A model generated the notes under the pieces. It worked only from the letters and a program-made list of their open reading frames with translations. It did no database searches and had not been told where the DNA came from. From assembly GCF_002797395.1 (NCBI RefSeq), contig NZ_KZ454943.1, positions 2,486,211-2,550,210 of the forward strand: a stretch of DNA of 64,000 bases, given 5' to 3'. Of the stretch, positions 44,678 to 54,047 are shown piece by piece; the stretch's first letter is position 1, and every line of letters begins with the position of its first letter. The position numbers and the translations under genes are program-made. This DNA is from Bacillus solitudinis. Its GTDB lineage: Bacteria; Bacillota; Bacilli; Bacillales; Bacillaceae_D.

Positions 44678-46241
44678 TGATGAGAAGCATGTTCGTGAAG
44701 GTCTACTCCTGCTAGCAGAATGGGATAGGTTTGGGATCGAAACAATTTATGAAGCAGCTGATGGCGAAGAAGCGATAGAAATCATCACGGAGCATCAGCC
44801 AGAAATTGTGTTTACAGATATGAGCATGCCAAGAAGAGACGGGATAAATTTGTTGAAATGGATTCACTCCTCTAAGCTAAATTGCAAAACAATTGTTGTT
44901 AGCGGATATGATGATTTTCATTATATGAGAAACGCGATTGCATTTGGGAGCTTTGATTACATTCTAAAACCAATTCAGCCAGGTGTATTAAATGATACTT
45001 TGGCCAGGGCCGTTCAGGAATGGAAGGAGCAGAGGAATAACCGATTGTCAACGCTTGAAAAGAATCGGGTGATTAATGAAGTCCGTCCGCTTTATTGGGA
45101 TTACCTTCTTTCGAGTGCTTTAGATAAAGGGAAGTGGACGAAGCGTTCTATAGAACAAATCAATAAAGAATATGAAGTAGATGTTGCGTTTACTCCGATT
45201 ACGTTGGCTATTTTACCAATAAATATGATGATTAAGAAGCGTTATCAAGGTGATGCTGATTTAGCTTTTTTCTCTTTATTAAACATTAGTAATGAAGTGA
45301 TGAGTGAACGCAAATCCGGGGTCGCTTTTCGAAACTTAAATCAAGAAGACGAATTAATCCTTCTTTTCTGGAAGGAAGCTGGAATAGTAGATGCTGTTGA
45401 AACTATCGCGACTATGATTCATCAATTTACGAAAGTTCATTGTACGATTGTAATTGGTCAAACATCAACACAAATCTACGAAGTGTATGATTCAGCTGTT
45501 CAATCACTAAAAAAAATAAACTTGTTAGAGAGCGCATGGAACACGACAGTCGTAGCAAATAAACAGTTAAAAACCTTGCCTGTTCTTCACCTGTTTGATT
45601 ACTCAGAGGAAATTAAATGGTCCATTCAAAGTGGTAGTACCGAGCAAGTTGACGAGATTTTAGAAAGAGTTTATAACACATTTGATAAAAATAAATATTT
45701 ATCAATAGAGCAACTTGAAATTTGGGAAAATCAATTTGCGATATTAAAAGACCACTGGTTAAACGAATACGAAATTAATAAGCAAGACCCGTTATATCAA
45801 GGGGTTGATTATTGGAATAATGATGGTATGTTCTCGTTTACAAAATTTAAAGAGGAAAAGAGAAAAGAGTTTCACGATTTAATACAAACAGTATTTAATG
45901 TTCAATATAAAAAAGAAAAGAACAGTGTCCAAATGATCGAGGAGTATCTTCGTGATAACTACCAACGAGATATTAAACTTCAAGAGATTGCAGAACGTTT
46001 CTTTTTAAGTAGAGAGTACATTTCTCGAAAGTTTAAAGCAGATTACCAAATGACAATTACCGATTACCTAACGAAAATCCGAATAGAAAAAGCAAAGGAG
46101 TTATTAGAAAACCCATATTTAAAAATTTATGAAATTGCTGATTCTGTTGGTTATCAAAATGATAAATATTTTATTAAAGTCTTTAAAAAGCTAGAAGGAA
46201 TGACACCGAAAGAATATCGAGCAAAAAAAACGAAATCATAG
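44658..46241 (+). CDS. YesN-type response regulator with AraC output, 527 aa
   Basis: Start 44658 follows GGAGG in the kinase 3' end. Receiver 1-120 with [10 protein letters not shown], phospho-Asp in [12 protein letters not shown] and Lys in [10 protein letters not shown] long linker follows; the AraC double HTH occupies about 425-525 ([20 protein letters not shown] and [20 protein letters not shown], ending [10 protein letters not shown]). It is partner of the YesM-like kinase and presumably activates the 39.5-48 kb operon. Confidence 0.93.
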   Translation: MKAIIIDDEKHVREGLLLLAEWDRFGIETIYEAADGEEAIEIITEHQPEIVFTDMSMPRRDGINLLKWIHSSKLNCKTIVVSGYDDFHYMRNAIAFGSFDYILKPIQPGVLNDTLARAVQEWKEQRNNRLSTLEKNRVINEVRPLYWDYLLSSALDKGKWTKRSIEQINKEYEVDVAFTPITLAILPINMMIKKRYQGDADLAFFSLLNISNEVMSERKSGVAFRNLNQEDELILLFWKEAGIVDAVETIATMIHQFTKVHCTIVIGQTSTQIYEVYDSAVQSLKKINLLESAWNTTVVANKQLKTLPVLHLFDYSEEIKWSIQSGSTEQVDEILERVYNTFDKNKYLSIEQLEIWENQFAILKDHWLNEYEINKQDPLYQGVDYWNNDGMFSFTKFKEEKRKEFHDLIQTVFNVQYKKEKNSVQMIEEYLRDNYQRDIKLQEIAERFFLSREYISRKFKADYQMTITDYLTKIRIEKAKELLENPYLKIYEIADSVGYQNDKYFIKVFKKLEGMTPKEYRAKKTKS

Positions 46242-46252
46242 GAGGCTTTTAC

Positions 46253-46978
46253 ATGTTAAATGTTACGGTTTGGAATGAAAATCGTCATGAACAAAAAAAT
46301 CCGCTTGTTAAAGAGGTATATCCAGAAGGTATTCACGGAGCCTTAGCAAGCTTTCTAATGGGAGAGAACGTTCAAGTTCAGACGGCGACATTAGATGAAG
46401 CAGAGCACGGTCTTACGGATGACGTGTTAGCTAAAACAGATGTATTAATTTGGTGGGGACACTTAGCTCATGATGAGGTAAGCGATGAAATTGTTGCCAA
46501 AGTTAAACAAAAGGTTCTTGATGGGATGGGACTTATCGTTCTTCACTCCGGTCATTTTTCGAAAATTTTTAAAACCTTGATGGGGACAACATGTGACTTA
46601 AAGTGGCGGGAAGCAGATGAAAAGGAAAGATTATGGGTTATTGATCCAAGTCATCCAATCGCTGAAGGAGTTGGTGAGTTTATCGAACTCGAAAAAGAAG
46701 AAATGTACGGAGAGCATTTTGACATTCCAGCCCCGGAACAGCTTATATTTATGAGTTGGTTTGAAGGGGGAGAAGTTTTTAGGAGTGGTTGTACCTACCA
46801 ACGAGGAAAAGGGAAAATCTTTTATTTCCGTCCCGGTCATGAGACATACCCGACTTATTACCACGAAGATATTCAGCAAGTTATTAAAAATGCTGTGAAA
46901 TGGGCTACGCCTACTAAGTTACCGAAGCCTGTTTATGGAAATGCTAAACCATTAGAAATAATAAAAGTAAAGAATTAA
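46253..46978 (+). CDS. ThuA-like (trehalose utilisation type) protein, 241 aa
   Basis: Fold of the glutamine-amidotransferase-like ThuA family: [20 protein letters not shown] at the N-terminus, [40 protein letters not shown] and [20 protein letters not shown]. In other bacteria ThuA works beside ThuB, a Gfo/Idh oxidoreductase, in conversion of disaccharides via 3-keto sugars; the same pairing occurs here with the next gene. GGAGG precedes ATG and the gene follows the regulator after 11 nt. Confidence 0.88.
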   Translation: MLNVTVWNENRHEQKNPLVKEVYPEGIHGALASFLMGENVQVQTATLDEAEHGLTDDVLAKTDVLIWWGHLAHDEVSDEIVAKVKQKVLDGMGLIVLHSGHFSKIFKTLMGTTCDLKWREADEKERLWVIDPSHPIAEGVGEFIELEKEEMYGEHFDIPAPEQLIFMSWFEGGEVFRSGCTYQRGKGKIFYFRPGHETYPTYYHEDIQQVIKNAVKWATPTKLPKPVYGNAKPLEIIKVKN

Positions 46979-47000
46979 AAACGTAAGAGTGGTGTTAACT

Positions 47001-48041
47001 ATGGAGAAAATTAAAATGGGAATAATCGGGGGTGGCGGAATTGCTCAAGACCGCCATATTCCAGCTTATCAACTTCTATCAAAAGAGGTTGTTCTTGAAG
47101 CGATTTGTGATGTGAATGAAGCCACGGCACAAACGGTAGCTGAAACATTTGGCATTCGACATGTATTTACTGACTACCATGATATATTCGAACATGTTGA
47201 TGCTGTCACGATTTGTACACCAAATAAATTTCATGCAGAAATTACGATTGCTGCATTAGAAGCAGGTGTTCATGTCCTTTGTGAAAAACCGATGGCAATG
47301 AATACTGAAGAATGTGAGGCGATGATTGAGGCAGCAAATAAGTCTGGGAAAGTTCTCTCAATTGCCTATCACTACCGGTATATGAAAGATTCACAGGCAG
47401 CAAAAACAATGATACAAAAAAATGAAATTGGTGAACCCATCGTTGCGCGTGTTCAAGCATTACGCCGTAGAAAGGTGCCTGGTTGGGGAGTGTTTACAAA
47501 CAAGGAGCTTCAAGGGGGAGGGAGCCTTATTGATTATGGCTGTCATTTTCTGGACTTATCATTATGGCTATTAGGTAATCCAAAGCCAGTAGAGGTTAGT
47601 GGGACGACTTATAATCATTTAAGTAAGATGCAGAATCAAGTAAACCAGTGGGGAACGTTTGACCATGAAACGTTTGAAGTCGATGATCATGTTACGGCCT
47701 ACATTAGATTTTGTAACGGTGCATCTTTATTATTTGAAACATCCTGGTCAGCAAATATTAAAGAGGATAAAGAAACTGTAAGTATTTCAGGTCATACAGG
47801 GGGAGTTGACCTTTTTCCCTTTGAAATGAACCAAGCAAAGCACGGAATGCTAGTAAATAGTCAAGCTGATTGGTTACCGGGTGAAGACAGTCCTGGAGTT
47901 GCTCAGATTAAGAACTTTATTAATTCTTGTTTAGGGAAAGAAGAATTAGTCGTCAAACCTGACGAGGCTTTGCATGTGTCAAAAATTATTGATGCGATTT
48001 ATGAAAGTAGTGATAGAGGTCAAAGTATTCAACTTAAGTAA
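47001..48041 (+). CDS. Gfo/Idh/MocA-family NAD(P)-dependent oxidoreductase, 346 aa
   Basis: Rossmann domain with KMGIIGGGGIAQDRHIPAYQ, VDAVTICTPNKFHAEITIAA and the signature VHVLCEKPMAMNTEECEAMI (catalytic Lys in CEKP). The C-terminal beta-sheet domain begins around 130 with SIAYHYRYMKDSQAAKTMI and contains GGSLIDYGCHFLDLSLW. It oxidises or reduces a sugar hydroxyl, probably the imported substrate, in concert with the ThuA-like protein. ATG 47001 preferred over GTG 46989. Last gene of the operon; the repeat cluster at 48053 follows as terminator. Confidence 0.92.
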   Translation: MEKIKMGIIGGGGIAQDRHIPAYQLLSKEVVLEAICDVNEATAQTVAETFGIRHVFTDYHDIFEHVDAVTICTPNKFHAEITIAALEAGVHVLCEKPMAMNTEECEAMIEAANKSGKVLSIAYHYRYMKDSQAAKTMIQKNEIGEPIVARVQALRRRKVPGWGVFTNKELQGGGSLIDYGCHFLDLSLWLLGNPKPVEVSGTTYNHLSKMQNQVNQWGTFDHETFEVDDHVTAYIRFCNGASLLFETSWSANIKEDKETVSISGHTGGVDLFPFEMNQAKHGMLVNSQADWLPGEDSPGVAQIKNFINSCLGKEELVVKPDEALHVSKIIDAIYESSDRGQSIQLK

Positions 48042-48052
48042 GACCAAATACG

Positions 48053-48245
48053 AGGGGACTGAAAAAGGTCGTCTTTACCTTTTTCAGTGGCTTCGCAAAT
48101 ACAGGTGGATTTGTCTTAAAAGCATAAAAGGATATGATTATGGATCCGTTCACTACTTGCCTTACGATGAGAAAACCACTCATCGTAAGGCTTTTAGAAA
48201 ATCTAGCGATTCCGTACATTGCTTAGGAGGTGTTCTATAAGGATA
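48053..48245 (+). repeat. Composite intergenic repeat, terminator of the sugar operon
   Basis: GAGGGGACTGAAAAAGGT/ACCTTTTTCAGTGGCTTC palindrome (48053-48092), TTGTCTTAAAAGCAT, GCCTTACGATGAG/CTCATCGTAAGGC stem (48159-48192), ATCTAGCGATTCCGTACATT, and a half-copy of the GTGTCATAAGG module (GGAGGTGTTCTATAAGG). Confidence 0.7.
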
Positions 48246-48339
48246 AAAACCGTTCTAATCATATAAATCCCGCTGTTGTTATAATTAAATAGCTGATTAT
48301 AATAGAGAGAGGAACATAAAGCATTGGAGGTTTAATGGA

Positions 48340-48906
48340 TTGGAAAGAATAGCGGTTTTTTGTGGTTCAAGTAATGGAGCATCTCCTATTTATAAAGAAG
48401 GCGCTATTCAGTTGGGAACAGAGCTAGCAAAACGGAACATTACACTTGTTTATGGAGGATCGAGTGTTGGGCTTATGGGTGCCGTTGCTGATACGGTCTT
48501 AGAAATGGGCGGGAATGTGATAGGCGTTATTCCAAAACTTCTTGCGGAACGTGAAATTGCTCATCTTCACTTAACTGAGCTTCACACAGTACAAACAATG
48601 CATGAACGAAAGGCTAAAATGGCTGAGTTATCTGACGGGTTTATTACGATGCCAGGTGGCGCCGGTACGTTAGAAGAGTTTTTTGAAGTATTTACTTGGA
48701 GTCAAATTGGTTATCACCAGAAGCCTTGTGGTCTTTTGAATATCAACCAATACTTTGATCCTCTTAATTTATTACTGGACCATATGGTGAGTGAGCAATT
48801 TCTCCAAAGACAATATCGTGCAATCGCTCTTAGTGACTCAAATCCAAGTGGTTTACTCGAGAAGTTCATGGCATATCTACCGCCGGCTATAAAAACATAT
48901 AAGTAG
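48340..48906 (+). CDS. LOG-family protein (YvdD-like nucleotide phosphoribohydrolase), 188 aa
   Basis: Complete LOG domain: ERIAVFCGSSNGASPIYKEG, LVYGGSSVGLMGAVADTVLE, the catalytic MHERKAKMAELSDGFITMPG (Arg) and PGGAGTLEEFFEVFTWSQIG (PGGxGTxxE). These enzymes release the base from nucleoside 5'-monophosphates (cytokinin-activating in plants and actinobacteria). TTG 48340 follows TGGAGG. Monocistronic, closed by a palindromic terminator. Confidence 0.93.
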   Translation: MERIAVFCGSSNGASPIYKEGAIQLGTELAKRNITLVYGGSSVGLMGAVADTVLEMGGNVIGVIPKLLAEREIAHLHLTELHTVQTMHERKAKMAELSDGFITMPGGAGTLEEFFEVFTWSQIGYHQKPCGLLNINQYFDPLNLLLDHMVSEQFLQRQYRAIALSDSNPSGLLEKFMAYLPPAIKTYK

Positions 48907-48914
48907 ATTCCAAC

Positions 48915-48958
48915 GAGGGCACTGAAAAAGGTTGACTTTTCCTTTTTCAATGCCCTCT
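48915..48958 (+). terminator. CACTGAAAAAGG-family palindromic terminator
   Basis: GAGGGCACTGAAAAAGG pairs with CCTTTTTCAATGCCCTC (one G-T pair). Confidence 0.75.
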
Positions 48959-49089
48959 AAGTAATGAGCGCAGCCATTTGAATGGTTCCACAGACATATC
49001 TCGTGAAAAATTATTTTCAAAATTTCAATTTGAACAAATATAATCTATGTACTATAGTAAGAATAATCAAAGTAAATGAGGTGTGTGAC

Positions 49090-49452
49090 GTGACAGAACG
49101 AAGATTTACAGTTGGATCTTTACTTAAGCAGTCAAATCTAGCGAAGGAACGTTTGAACACAAATAAAATAACTGAAAATGAAAACGAATCTAAGAACAAG
49201 GTTGTCGTCAAACAGCACGGAACGACCTATTCTGTTGATGTAACAGGTGCGAGAGAAAGTCTACTTGAAGCAGCACTCGGACAGAAGCAAAATCTTGATT
49301 ACAAGTGTACTAAAGGTACATGTGGTAGATGTGAGGTTGAAGTTATAAGTGGAGTAGACTTTTTATCAGCGATTACAGAAAAGGAAAGCGAGAAACTACA
49401 AGATAGAGTAAACGAAGGTCATAGGCTTGCTTGCCAAGTAGAGATGAACTAG
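49090..49452 (+). CDS. 2Fe-2S ferredoxin-like protein, 120 aa
   Basis: GTG 49090 follows GAGGTGTGTGAC. A charged N-terminal extension of about 40 residues (LLKQSNLAKERLNTNKITEN) precedes a plant-type ferredoxin fold with the cluster ligands in YKCTKGTCGRCEVEVISG and a last Cys in HRLACQVEMN, i.e. C-x5-C-x2-C and a distal C. A small electron carrier or cluster donor in the cytoplasm. The extension is longer than in typical bacterial ferredoxins. No partner reductase or oxygenase is adjacent, so its role is open. Confidence 0.88.
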   Translation: MTERRFTVGSLLKQSNLAKERLNTNKITENENESKNKVVVKQHGTTYSVDVTGARESLLEAALGQKQNLDYKCTKGTCGRCEVEVISGVDFLSAITEKESEKLQDRVNEGHRLACQVEMN

Positions 49453-49560
49453 TAAGTTTAAAATCGACAAAATTTGTATAGGAATATTATCCATTGACAG
49501 CGACTCACATTCCTATTAAAGTAAGATTATTGTTTTTTACTGATATTCTAATAAAATAAT

Positions 49561-49670
49561 CTCTTATTAAGAGTGGCAGAGGGACTGGCCCGACGATGCC
49601 CAGCAACCGTTCCATTAGGAAACGGTGCTAATTCCTGCAAAACGTTTCTGTTTTGAAAGATGAGAGAGGC
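49561..49670 (+). promoter_or_regulatory. SAM-I (S-box) riboswitch aptamer
   Basis: Conserved S-box elements in order: CTCTTATTAAGAGTGGCAGA, GGGACTGGCCCGACGATGCC, CAGCAACCG, GGTGCTAATTCC, and the closing GATGAGAGAGG. With S-adenosylmethionine bound, the 3' arm GAGAGAGG is held in P1 and the downstream terminator forms; without it, this arm can pair with CCTCTCC of the terminator. So the transporter below should be expressed when SAM is scarce. Confidence 0.95.
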
Positions 49671-49683
49671 TTATCTATGATGA

Positions 49684-49710
49684 AACCTCTCCTTATGGAG
49701 AGGTTTTTTG
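49684..49710 (+). terminator. S-box-controlled terminator
   Basis: AACCTCTCC/GGAGAGGTT perfect 9-bp stem around TTAT, followed by TTTTTG; the expression platform of the SAM riboswitch. Confidence 0.93.
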
Positions 49711-49764
49711 TGTAGGTTCATAAAAAAGAATTATCAGTAAATATGAAAAAGGGGAGTTAGAGAG

Positions 49765-50901
49765 ATGATTAAGTCGTTGTGGAGAAGAACATTATTACCT
49801 GTTTTAGCACTTGGTTTTGTGCTAACAGGTTGTGGTGCAGAAGAAACAACTGATAGCACTGGTGAAGGTGAATCAGCTGAAAACGTGGGGGAAACGATTT
49901 CTCTAGAGAATGTACCTGAGCGTTTTACCACAGGAGAAAGCACGAAAGTTAAAGTAATTCGAAAAATTGGTGGGGATGATCATACAGCTCAATTTTTAGC
50001 CGGTGCCAAAGAAGAAGGAGAAGCTTTAGGCTTTGAGGTAGATATTTTCACAGCAAACGGTACTTCTGAGGCTTTTCATGATGCCATGGCTCAAGCAATT
50101 GAAGAAAGTTATGACGGTATTATCATTTCACATGGTGATGATGCAGCAACTATTGATTATGTTCAGCAAATGGCTGATAAAGATATCGAAGTTGTCACAT
50201 TTGACTCTGAGCCTGGTTTAGCAGAGGTTGAAGGTGTAACTTTGACATCTCAAGATGACGAGGAGTTAGCTACTTTAGCTCTAAACCAGTTAGTAGAGGA
50301 TTTTAACGGTGAAGCAAATGTTGTTTATCTTTGGGTAGATGGGTTCCCCCCAATGGTTCGACGTAATAATGTATACACAGAAACTTTAGCAAATAACCCT
50401 GGTATTGAAGAGATAGAACGCTTTGGTGTAGCTGCTGCGGATACATCGGTTCAAACCCAAAATGCTGTTGCTGCGATGCTCAATAAGCACCCAAAGGGTG
50501 AAATTGATGCGATTTTTGCAACGTGGGATGCGTTTGCGATTGGAGCAGCTCGCGCGATAAAAGAAGCAGGTCGCGACGAGATTAAAATTTATGGAATCGA
50601 TGTTTCAAATGCTGATTTACAAGAGATGCAAGAGGAAGGTAGTTCTTGGGCCTATACTGCAGCTGTTGATCCGAAGCTTGTCGGTGCTGTTAATATGCGC
50701 CTATTAGCTAAGAAGCTCGCAGGAGAAGAGACTCCAGACACATACAATCTTGAAGCTTCGTTAATTTCGCAAGAAGCCTTACTACAAGCAAGTGAGCCCG
50801 TAAACATGGTGAATCTAATTGATACGGTTGATGGTTGGGGACAATCTGATGCGTTCGAGGAAGATTGGATGAAAAACTTAAAAGACCATTATAGTAAATA
50901 A
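49765..50901 (+). CDS. CUT2-type substrate-binding lipoprotein under SAM control, 378 aa
   Basis: Lipoprotein signal MIKSLWRRTLLPVLALGFVL with lipobox LTGC (Cys23), an acidic linker, then a periplasmic-binding type 4 fold as in ribose/autoinducer-binding proteins (DHTAQFLAGAKEEGEALGFE, SYDGIIISHGDDAATIDYVQ, DAIFATWDAFAIGAARAIKE, IYGIDVSNADLQEM). AAAAGGGGAG precedes ATG. S-box control makes a plain sugar unlikely. A ribose-containing sulfur compound such as 5-methylthioribose would explain both the ribose-type fold and regulation by SAM. Substrate assignment is inference. Confidence 0.9.
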   Translation: MIKSLWRRTLLPVLALGFVLTGCGAEETTDSTGEGESAENVGETISLENVPERFTTGESTKVKVIRKIGGDDHTAQFLAGAKEEGEALGFEVDIFTANGTSEAFHDAMAQAIEESYDGIIISHGDDAATIDYVQQMADKDIEVVTFDSEPGLAEVEGVTLTSQDDEELATLALNQLVEDFNGEANVVYLWVDGFPPMVRRNNVYTETLANNPGIEEIERFGVAAADTSVQTQNAVAAMLNKHPKGEIDAIFATWDAFAIGAARAIKEAGRDEIKIYGIDVSNADLQEMQEEGSSWAYTAAVDPKLVGAVNMRLLAKKLAGEETPDTYNLEASLISQEALLQASEPVNMVNLIDTVDGWGQSDAFEEDWMKNLKDHYSK

Positions 50902-50912
50902 GTAACAAGGTT

Positions 50913-50956
50913 AAGAGTAAACATTCTTCTTTGAAATAGAAGAGTGTTTACTCTTT
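50913..50956 (+). terminator. Hairpin between binding-protein and ATPase genes
   Basis: AAGAGTAAACA/TGTTTACTCTT outer stem and TCTTCT/AGAAGA inner stem; weak TTC tail, so likely partial termination or 3'-end protection. Confidence 0.65.
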
Positions 50957-50981
50957 CATAGGTTAGAAGGGGGGAGAGAAT

Positions 50982-52490
50982 GTGACCGAAACCCAACTGG
51001 TGATGAATGAAATTTCAATTGAATTTCCAGGTGTAAGAGCGCTAAATCAAGTTAATTTCAAAGCATCTACAGGAATGGTGCATGCGTTAATAGGAGCAAA
51101 TGGTGCCGGGAAGTCAACATTAATGAAGGTTCTCTCTGGTGCCTATACACATTACACCGGAGACATTTTGATGAACGCAGAACCTGTTACGATACGTTCT
51201 CCAAAGCACGCACAAAGCTTAGGAATACAAATCGTCTATCAGGAAGTTGATACAGCATTAATCACGTCACTAACGGTTGGTGAAAATATCATGCTAAATG
51301 ATACGGTGAACCAAATGAAAAACAAACATTTGATTCATTGGAGAGAACTTCACCAACGGGCAACGGGTATTTTAAATAGTATGAATATTAAGGTTTCCTC
51401 CAAAGCACTTGTCAGCGAATTAACGTTAGCTGAGAAGCAAATGGTCTTAATCGCAAGATCTATTTCTACAGAATGTCGATTCTTGATTTTAGATGAACCA
51501 ACTGCACCATTAAGTCATTCAGAAGCATTAGAACTATTTAGAATAATTAAAGAGTTAAAGAAAAAGAATGTGGGTATTATTTTTATCTCTCACCGCCTGC
51601 CCGAACTATTTACAATTTGTGATGAGATTACGGTAATGAGAAACGGAGAATTTGTAGCAAGAGAAGCTATTTCAGATACGACACAAACTAGAGTCGTAGA
51701 GCTAATGTTAGGAAAGAAACTAGAAGAACAATTTCCAAATAAACATACAAATATTGAAAAACCTGTCCTAGAAGTTCAAGGACTCTTTGATAAAACGAAG
51801 CTTAAAGATATAAATTTCACGGTTCAAGCTGGAGAAATAGTTGGAATTGCGGGTTTAGTAGGTGCTGGGAAAACGGAATTATGTAAAGTGCTTTTCGGCT
51901 ACACAGCAAAAAGCAAAGGAACAATTAGATTAAAGGGGAAGCGGCTCAAGCTAAAAACCCCTTATGATGCAGTGAAGTCCCACATCGCATTAGTTCCTGA
52001 GGAGCGACGCAAAGAGGGTGTATTAGTAGAAGAGTCCGTTATGACCAATTTAACGGCCTCAAGTTTGAACCGATTTACTAGTCCCTTTGGTTTTCTCAAC
52101 GTGAGATCAGAAAAAGAGAAAGCAGTCGAAATGATTAATCGACTTAATATAAAAACGCCTTCTCCTGAGACGATTGTCCAGCATTTATCAGGTGGAAATC
52201 AACAAAAAATTGCAATTGGAAAATGGCTCATTGCCGACGCTGAGGTATATATTTTTGATGAGCCAACAAAGGGTGTTGACGTTGGGGCAAAAAAGGATAT
52301 TTTCGACCTCATAATAGAGTTAGCTAGACGTGGGAAAGCTGTGCTATATGCTTCCTCTGAGCTTGCAGAAATTATCGGAATCACCCACAGAGTTTACATT
52401 ATGTATGATGGACAGTTTGTTAAAGAGTTAGAAACAGACCAATCCAATGAAGAGCAACTTTTATACTATTCAACAGGAGGGGAGGAATAA
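50982..52490 (+). CDS. CUT2-type ABC transporter ATPase (RbsA-like, two domains), 502 aa
   Basis: Two ABC domains in one chain. First: GANGAGKSTLMKVLSG (Walker A), ELTLAEKQMVLIARSI (signature, in the relaxed form usual for this family), FLILDEPTAPLS. Second: GLVGAGKTELCKVLFG (Walker A, degenerate as in RbsA), HLSGGNQQKIAIGKWL, YIFDEPTKGVDVGAKK. GTG 50982 after GGGGGGAGAG. It powers uptake by the permease encoded 2 nt downstream. It is transcribed from the SAM-controlled promoter. Confidence 0.94.
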   Translation: MTETQLVMNEISIEFPGVRALNQVNFKASTGMVHALIGANGAGKSTLMKVLSGAYTHYTGDILMNAEPVTIRSPKHAQSLGIQIVYQEVDTALITSLTVGENIMLNDTVNQMKNKHLIHWRELHQRATGILNSMNIKVSSKALVSELTLAEKQMVLIARSISTECRFLILDEPTAPLSHSEALELFRIIKELKKKNVGIIFISHRLPELFTICDEITVMRNGEFVAREAISDTTQTRVVELMLGKKLEEQFPNKHTNIEKPVLEVQGLFDKTKLKDINFTVQAGEIVGIAGLVGAGKTELCKVLFGYTAKSKGTIRLKGKRLKLKTPYDAVKSHIALVPEERRKEGVLVEESVMTNLTASSLNRFTSPFGFLNVRSEKEKAVEMINRLNIKTPSPETIVQHLSGGNQQKIAIGKWLIADAEVYIFDEPTKGVDVGAKKDIFDLIIELARRGKAVLYASSELAEIIGITHRVYIMYDGQFVKELETDQSNEEQLLYYSTGGEE

Positions 52491-52491
52491 G

Positions 52492-53481
52492 ATGAACCTG
52501 GAAAGCGCGAGACAAAATAAAAAAAGTATAGATTGGTTTAGTTTTCTTTATAAATACGGAACGATTGTTACGATTGTTGTTCTAATTCTTGTATTTGCTT
52601 TGTCCAACCCGGCCTTTATTCAGTCGAACAATTTAATCAATATCCTTCGTTCGATATCTATTGTTACTATTATTGCAATTGGCATAACGATATCTTTAAC
52701 AGTCAATGGCTTTGATTTATCGGTTGGTTCAGTTGCTTCACTTTCTAATGCTGTTGTTATTTCAATGTTTGTTTGGTTTTCTCAAAATACATTGATTGCA
52801 ATTTTTTCTGCAATCATAGCTGCATTATTAGTGGGAGCATTTAACGCATTTATGATTGTTAAAGTGAAGATACCTGATATGTTACTAACACTAGCGACGA
52901 TGTTTATTATTCAGGGAATTGCCCTCACTTACACGAGGGGTTCAACAATTTCTCAAAATATGGTTATGCCAGATGGGAGCTTTGCAGAGGGATTAATTAC
53001 ACCTTTTTTCAAAAAGATTGGTCAAGTTCCTTGGATTATTCTTATTATGCTTGTTGTTGTCGTTGCAGTTCATATCTTCCTTACCTACACGAAGCATGGA
53101 CGGTATATGTATGTAATAGGAGGTAACCAGGAAGCGGCACGTCTTTCGGGGATTCCAGTGAATAAGTATAAGGTGATTGCCTATCTCCTCTCAGCTTTGT
53201 TTGCAGCCATAGGAGGGATTGTCCTTGCTTCGAGAATTATGACAGCTGAAATTAGTGCAGGTGCCCCTTACTTAATGGATTCTGTTGCAGCTGCATTCAT
53301 TGGCTTTTCAGTATTTGGTGCAGGGAAACCTAATGCCATAGGTACATTTTTTGGTGCCGTACTCATTGGGATACTTGCAAACGGGTTGGTAATGATGTCT
53401 GTGCCATACTACGCCATGGACATTGTAAAGGGAACTGTTCTAGCATTTGCCCTCGCATTGACCTATTATAAATATAAATAA
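52492..53481 (+). CDS. CUT2-type ABC transporter permease (RbsC-like), 329 aa
   Basis: Start 52492 follows GGAGGGGAGG directly after the ATPase stop. Multiple membrane helices with the family motifs TVNGFDLSVGSVASLSNAVV, GAFNAFMIVKVKIPDMLLTL, GGNQEAARLSGIPVNKYKVI and AAFIGFSVFGAGKPNAIGTF. It forms a homodimeric channel for the ribose-type importer. Confidence 0.94.
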   Translation: MNLESARQNKKSIDWFSFLYKYGTIVTIVVLILVFALSNPAFIQSNNLINILRSISIVTIIAIGITISLTVNGFDLSVGSVASLSNAVVISMFVWFSQNTLIAIFSAIIAALLVGAFNAFMIVKVKIPDMLLTLATMFIIQGIALTYTRGSTISQNMVMPDGSFAEGLITPFFKKIGQVPWIILIMLVVVVAVHIFLTYTKHGRYMYVIGGNQEAARLSGIPVNKYKVIAYLLSALFAAIGGIVLASRIMTAEISAGAPYLMDSVAAAFIGFSVFGAGKPNAIGTFFGAVLIGILANGLVMMSVPYYAMDIVKGTVLAFALALTYYKYK

Positions 53482-53483
53482 AA

Positions 53484-53527
53484 GAGGCCAATGAAAAGGT
53501 GCGATTTCACCTTTTCATTGGCCTTTC
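53484..53527. terminator. Palindromic terminator, CACTGAAAAAGG-related
   Basis: GAGGCCAATGAAAAGGT pairs with ACCTTTTCATTGGCCTTTC; it lies between convergent genes and can serve both. Confidence 0.75.
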
Positions 53528-53545
53528 AGCAATGTTCTATTTCCT

Positions 53546-53863
53546 TTAGGTCCAGTGAGAACCCCAAATTTTCATTTCCTTTAATATTTTATTTAAGGCA
53601 TGCCCTTTCTCTGTCAATGCGTACTCAACTGTAACAGGAACCGTTGCGTAGACTTTTCGAGTAATTACACCGTATTCTTCTAAATGTCGTAAGGTATCAG
53701 TTAAAGCTTTAGGACTAATTTTATGGATGGCTCGTTGTATTTCACCAAACCGTTTCGTTCCTTCAAAAAGTTCTCTTAAAATTAAAAAAGACCATTTTCC
53801 TCCAATAATATTTAGTGCTTTTTCAATGGAACATTCAATGGCCACCTGTTTAATTTCACTCAT
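53546..53863 (-). CDS. HxlR-family transcriptional regulator, 105 aa
   Basis: A winged-helix MarR-like protein: ECSIEKALNIIGGKWSFLIL with the family Cys near the N-terminus, LFEGTKRFGEIQRAIHKISP, LTDTLRHLEEYGVITRKVYA and VEYALTEKGHALNKIL. GGAGGCG precedes ATG. The N-terminal Cys may serve in redox or electrophile sensing as in related HxlR/HypR proteins. It is divergent from the epimerase-like gene at 54048 and probably controls it. Confidence 0.92.
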   Translation of the reverse strand: MSEIKQVAIECSIEKALNIIGGKWSFLILRELFEGTKRFGEIQRAIHKISPKALTDTLRHLEEYGVITRKVYATVPVTVEYALTEKGHALNKILKEMKIWGSHWT

Positions 53864-54047
53864 GCTTTTAGCGCCTCCTCTAAAATTTATAATTACTATA
53901 AAAAGTATATTAACTCACATAAAATTAATTATAGCAAATATTTTTCAGTACTTGTAAAGAAAGGAGAGAAATTATAACCTCTTACTGTACTGAAAAAGTA
54001 AATGTAAAAGTTTTCTTAAAATAATAACAGAAGCAGAGGTGTAGATA

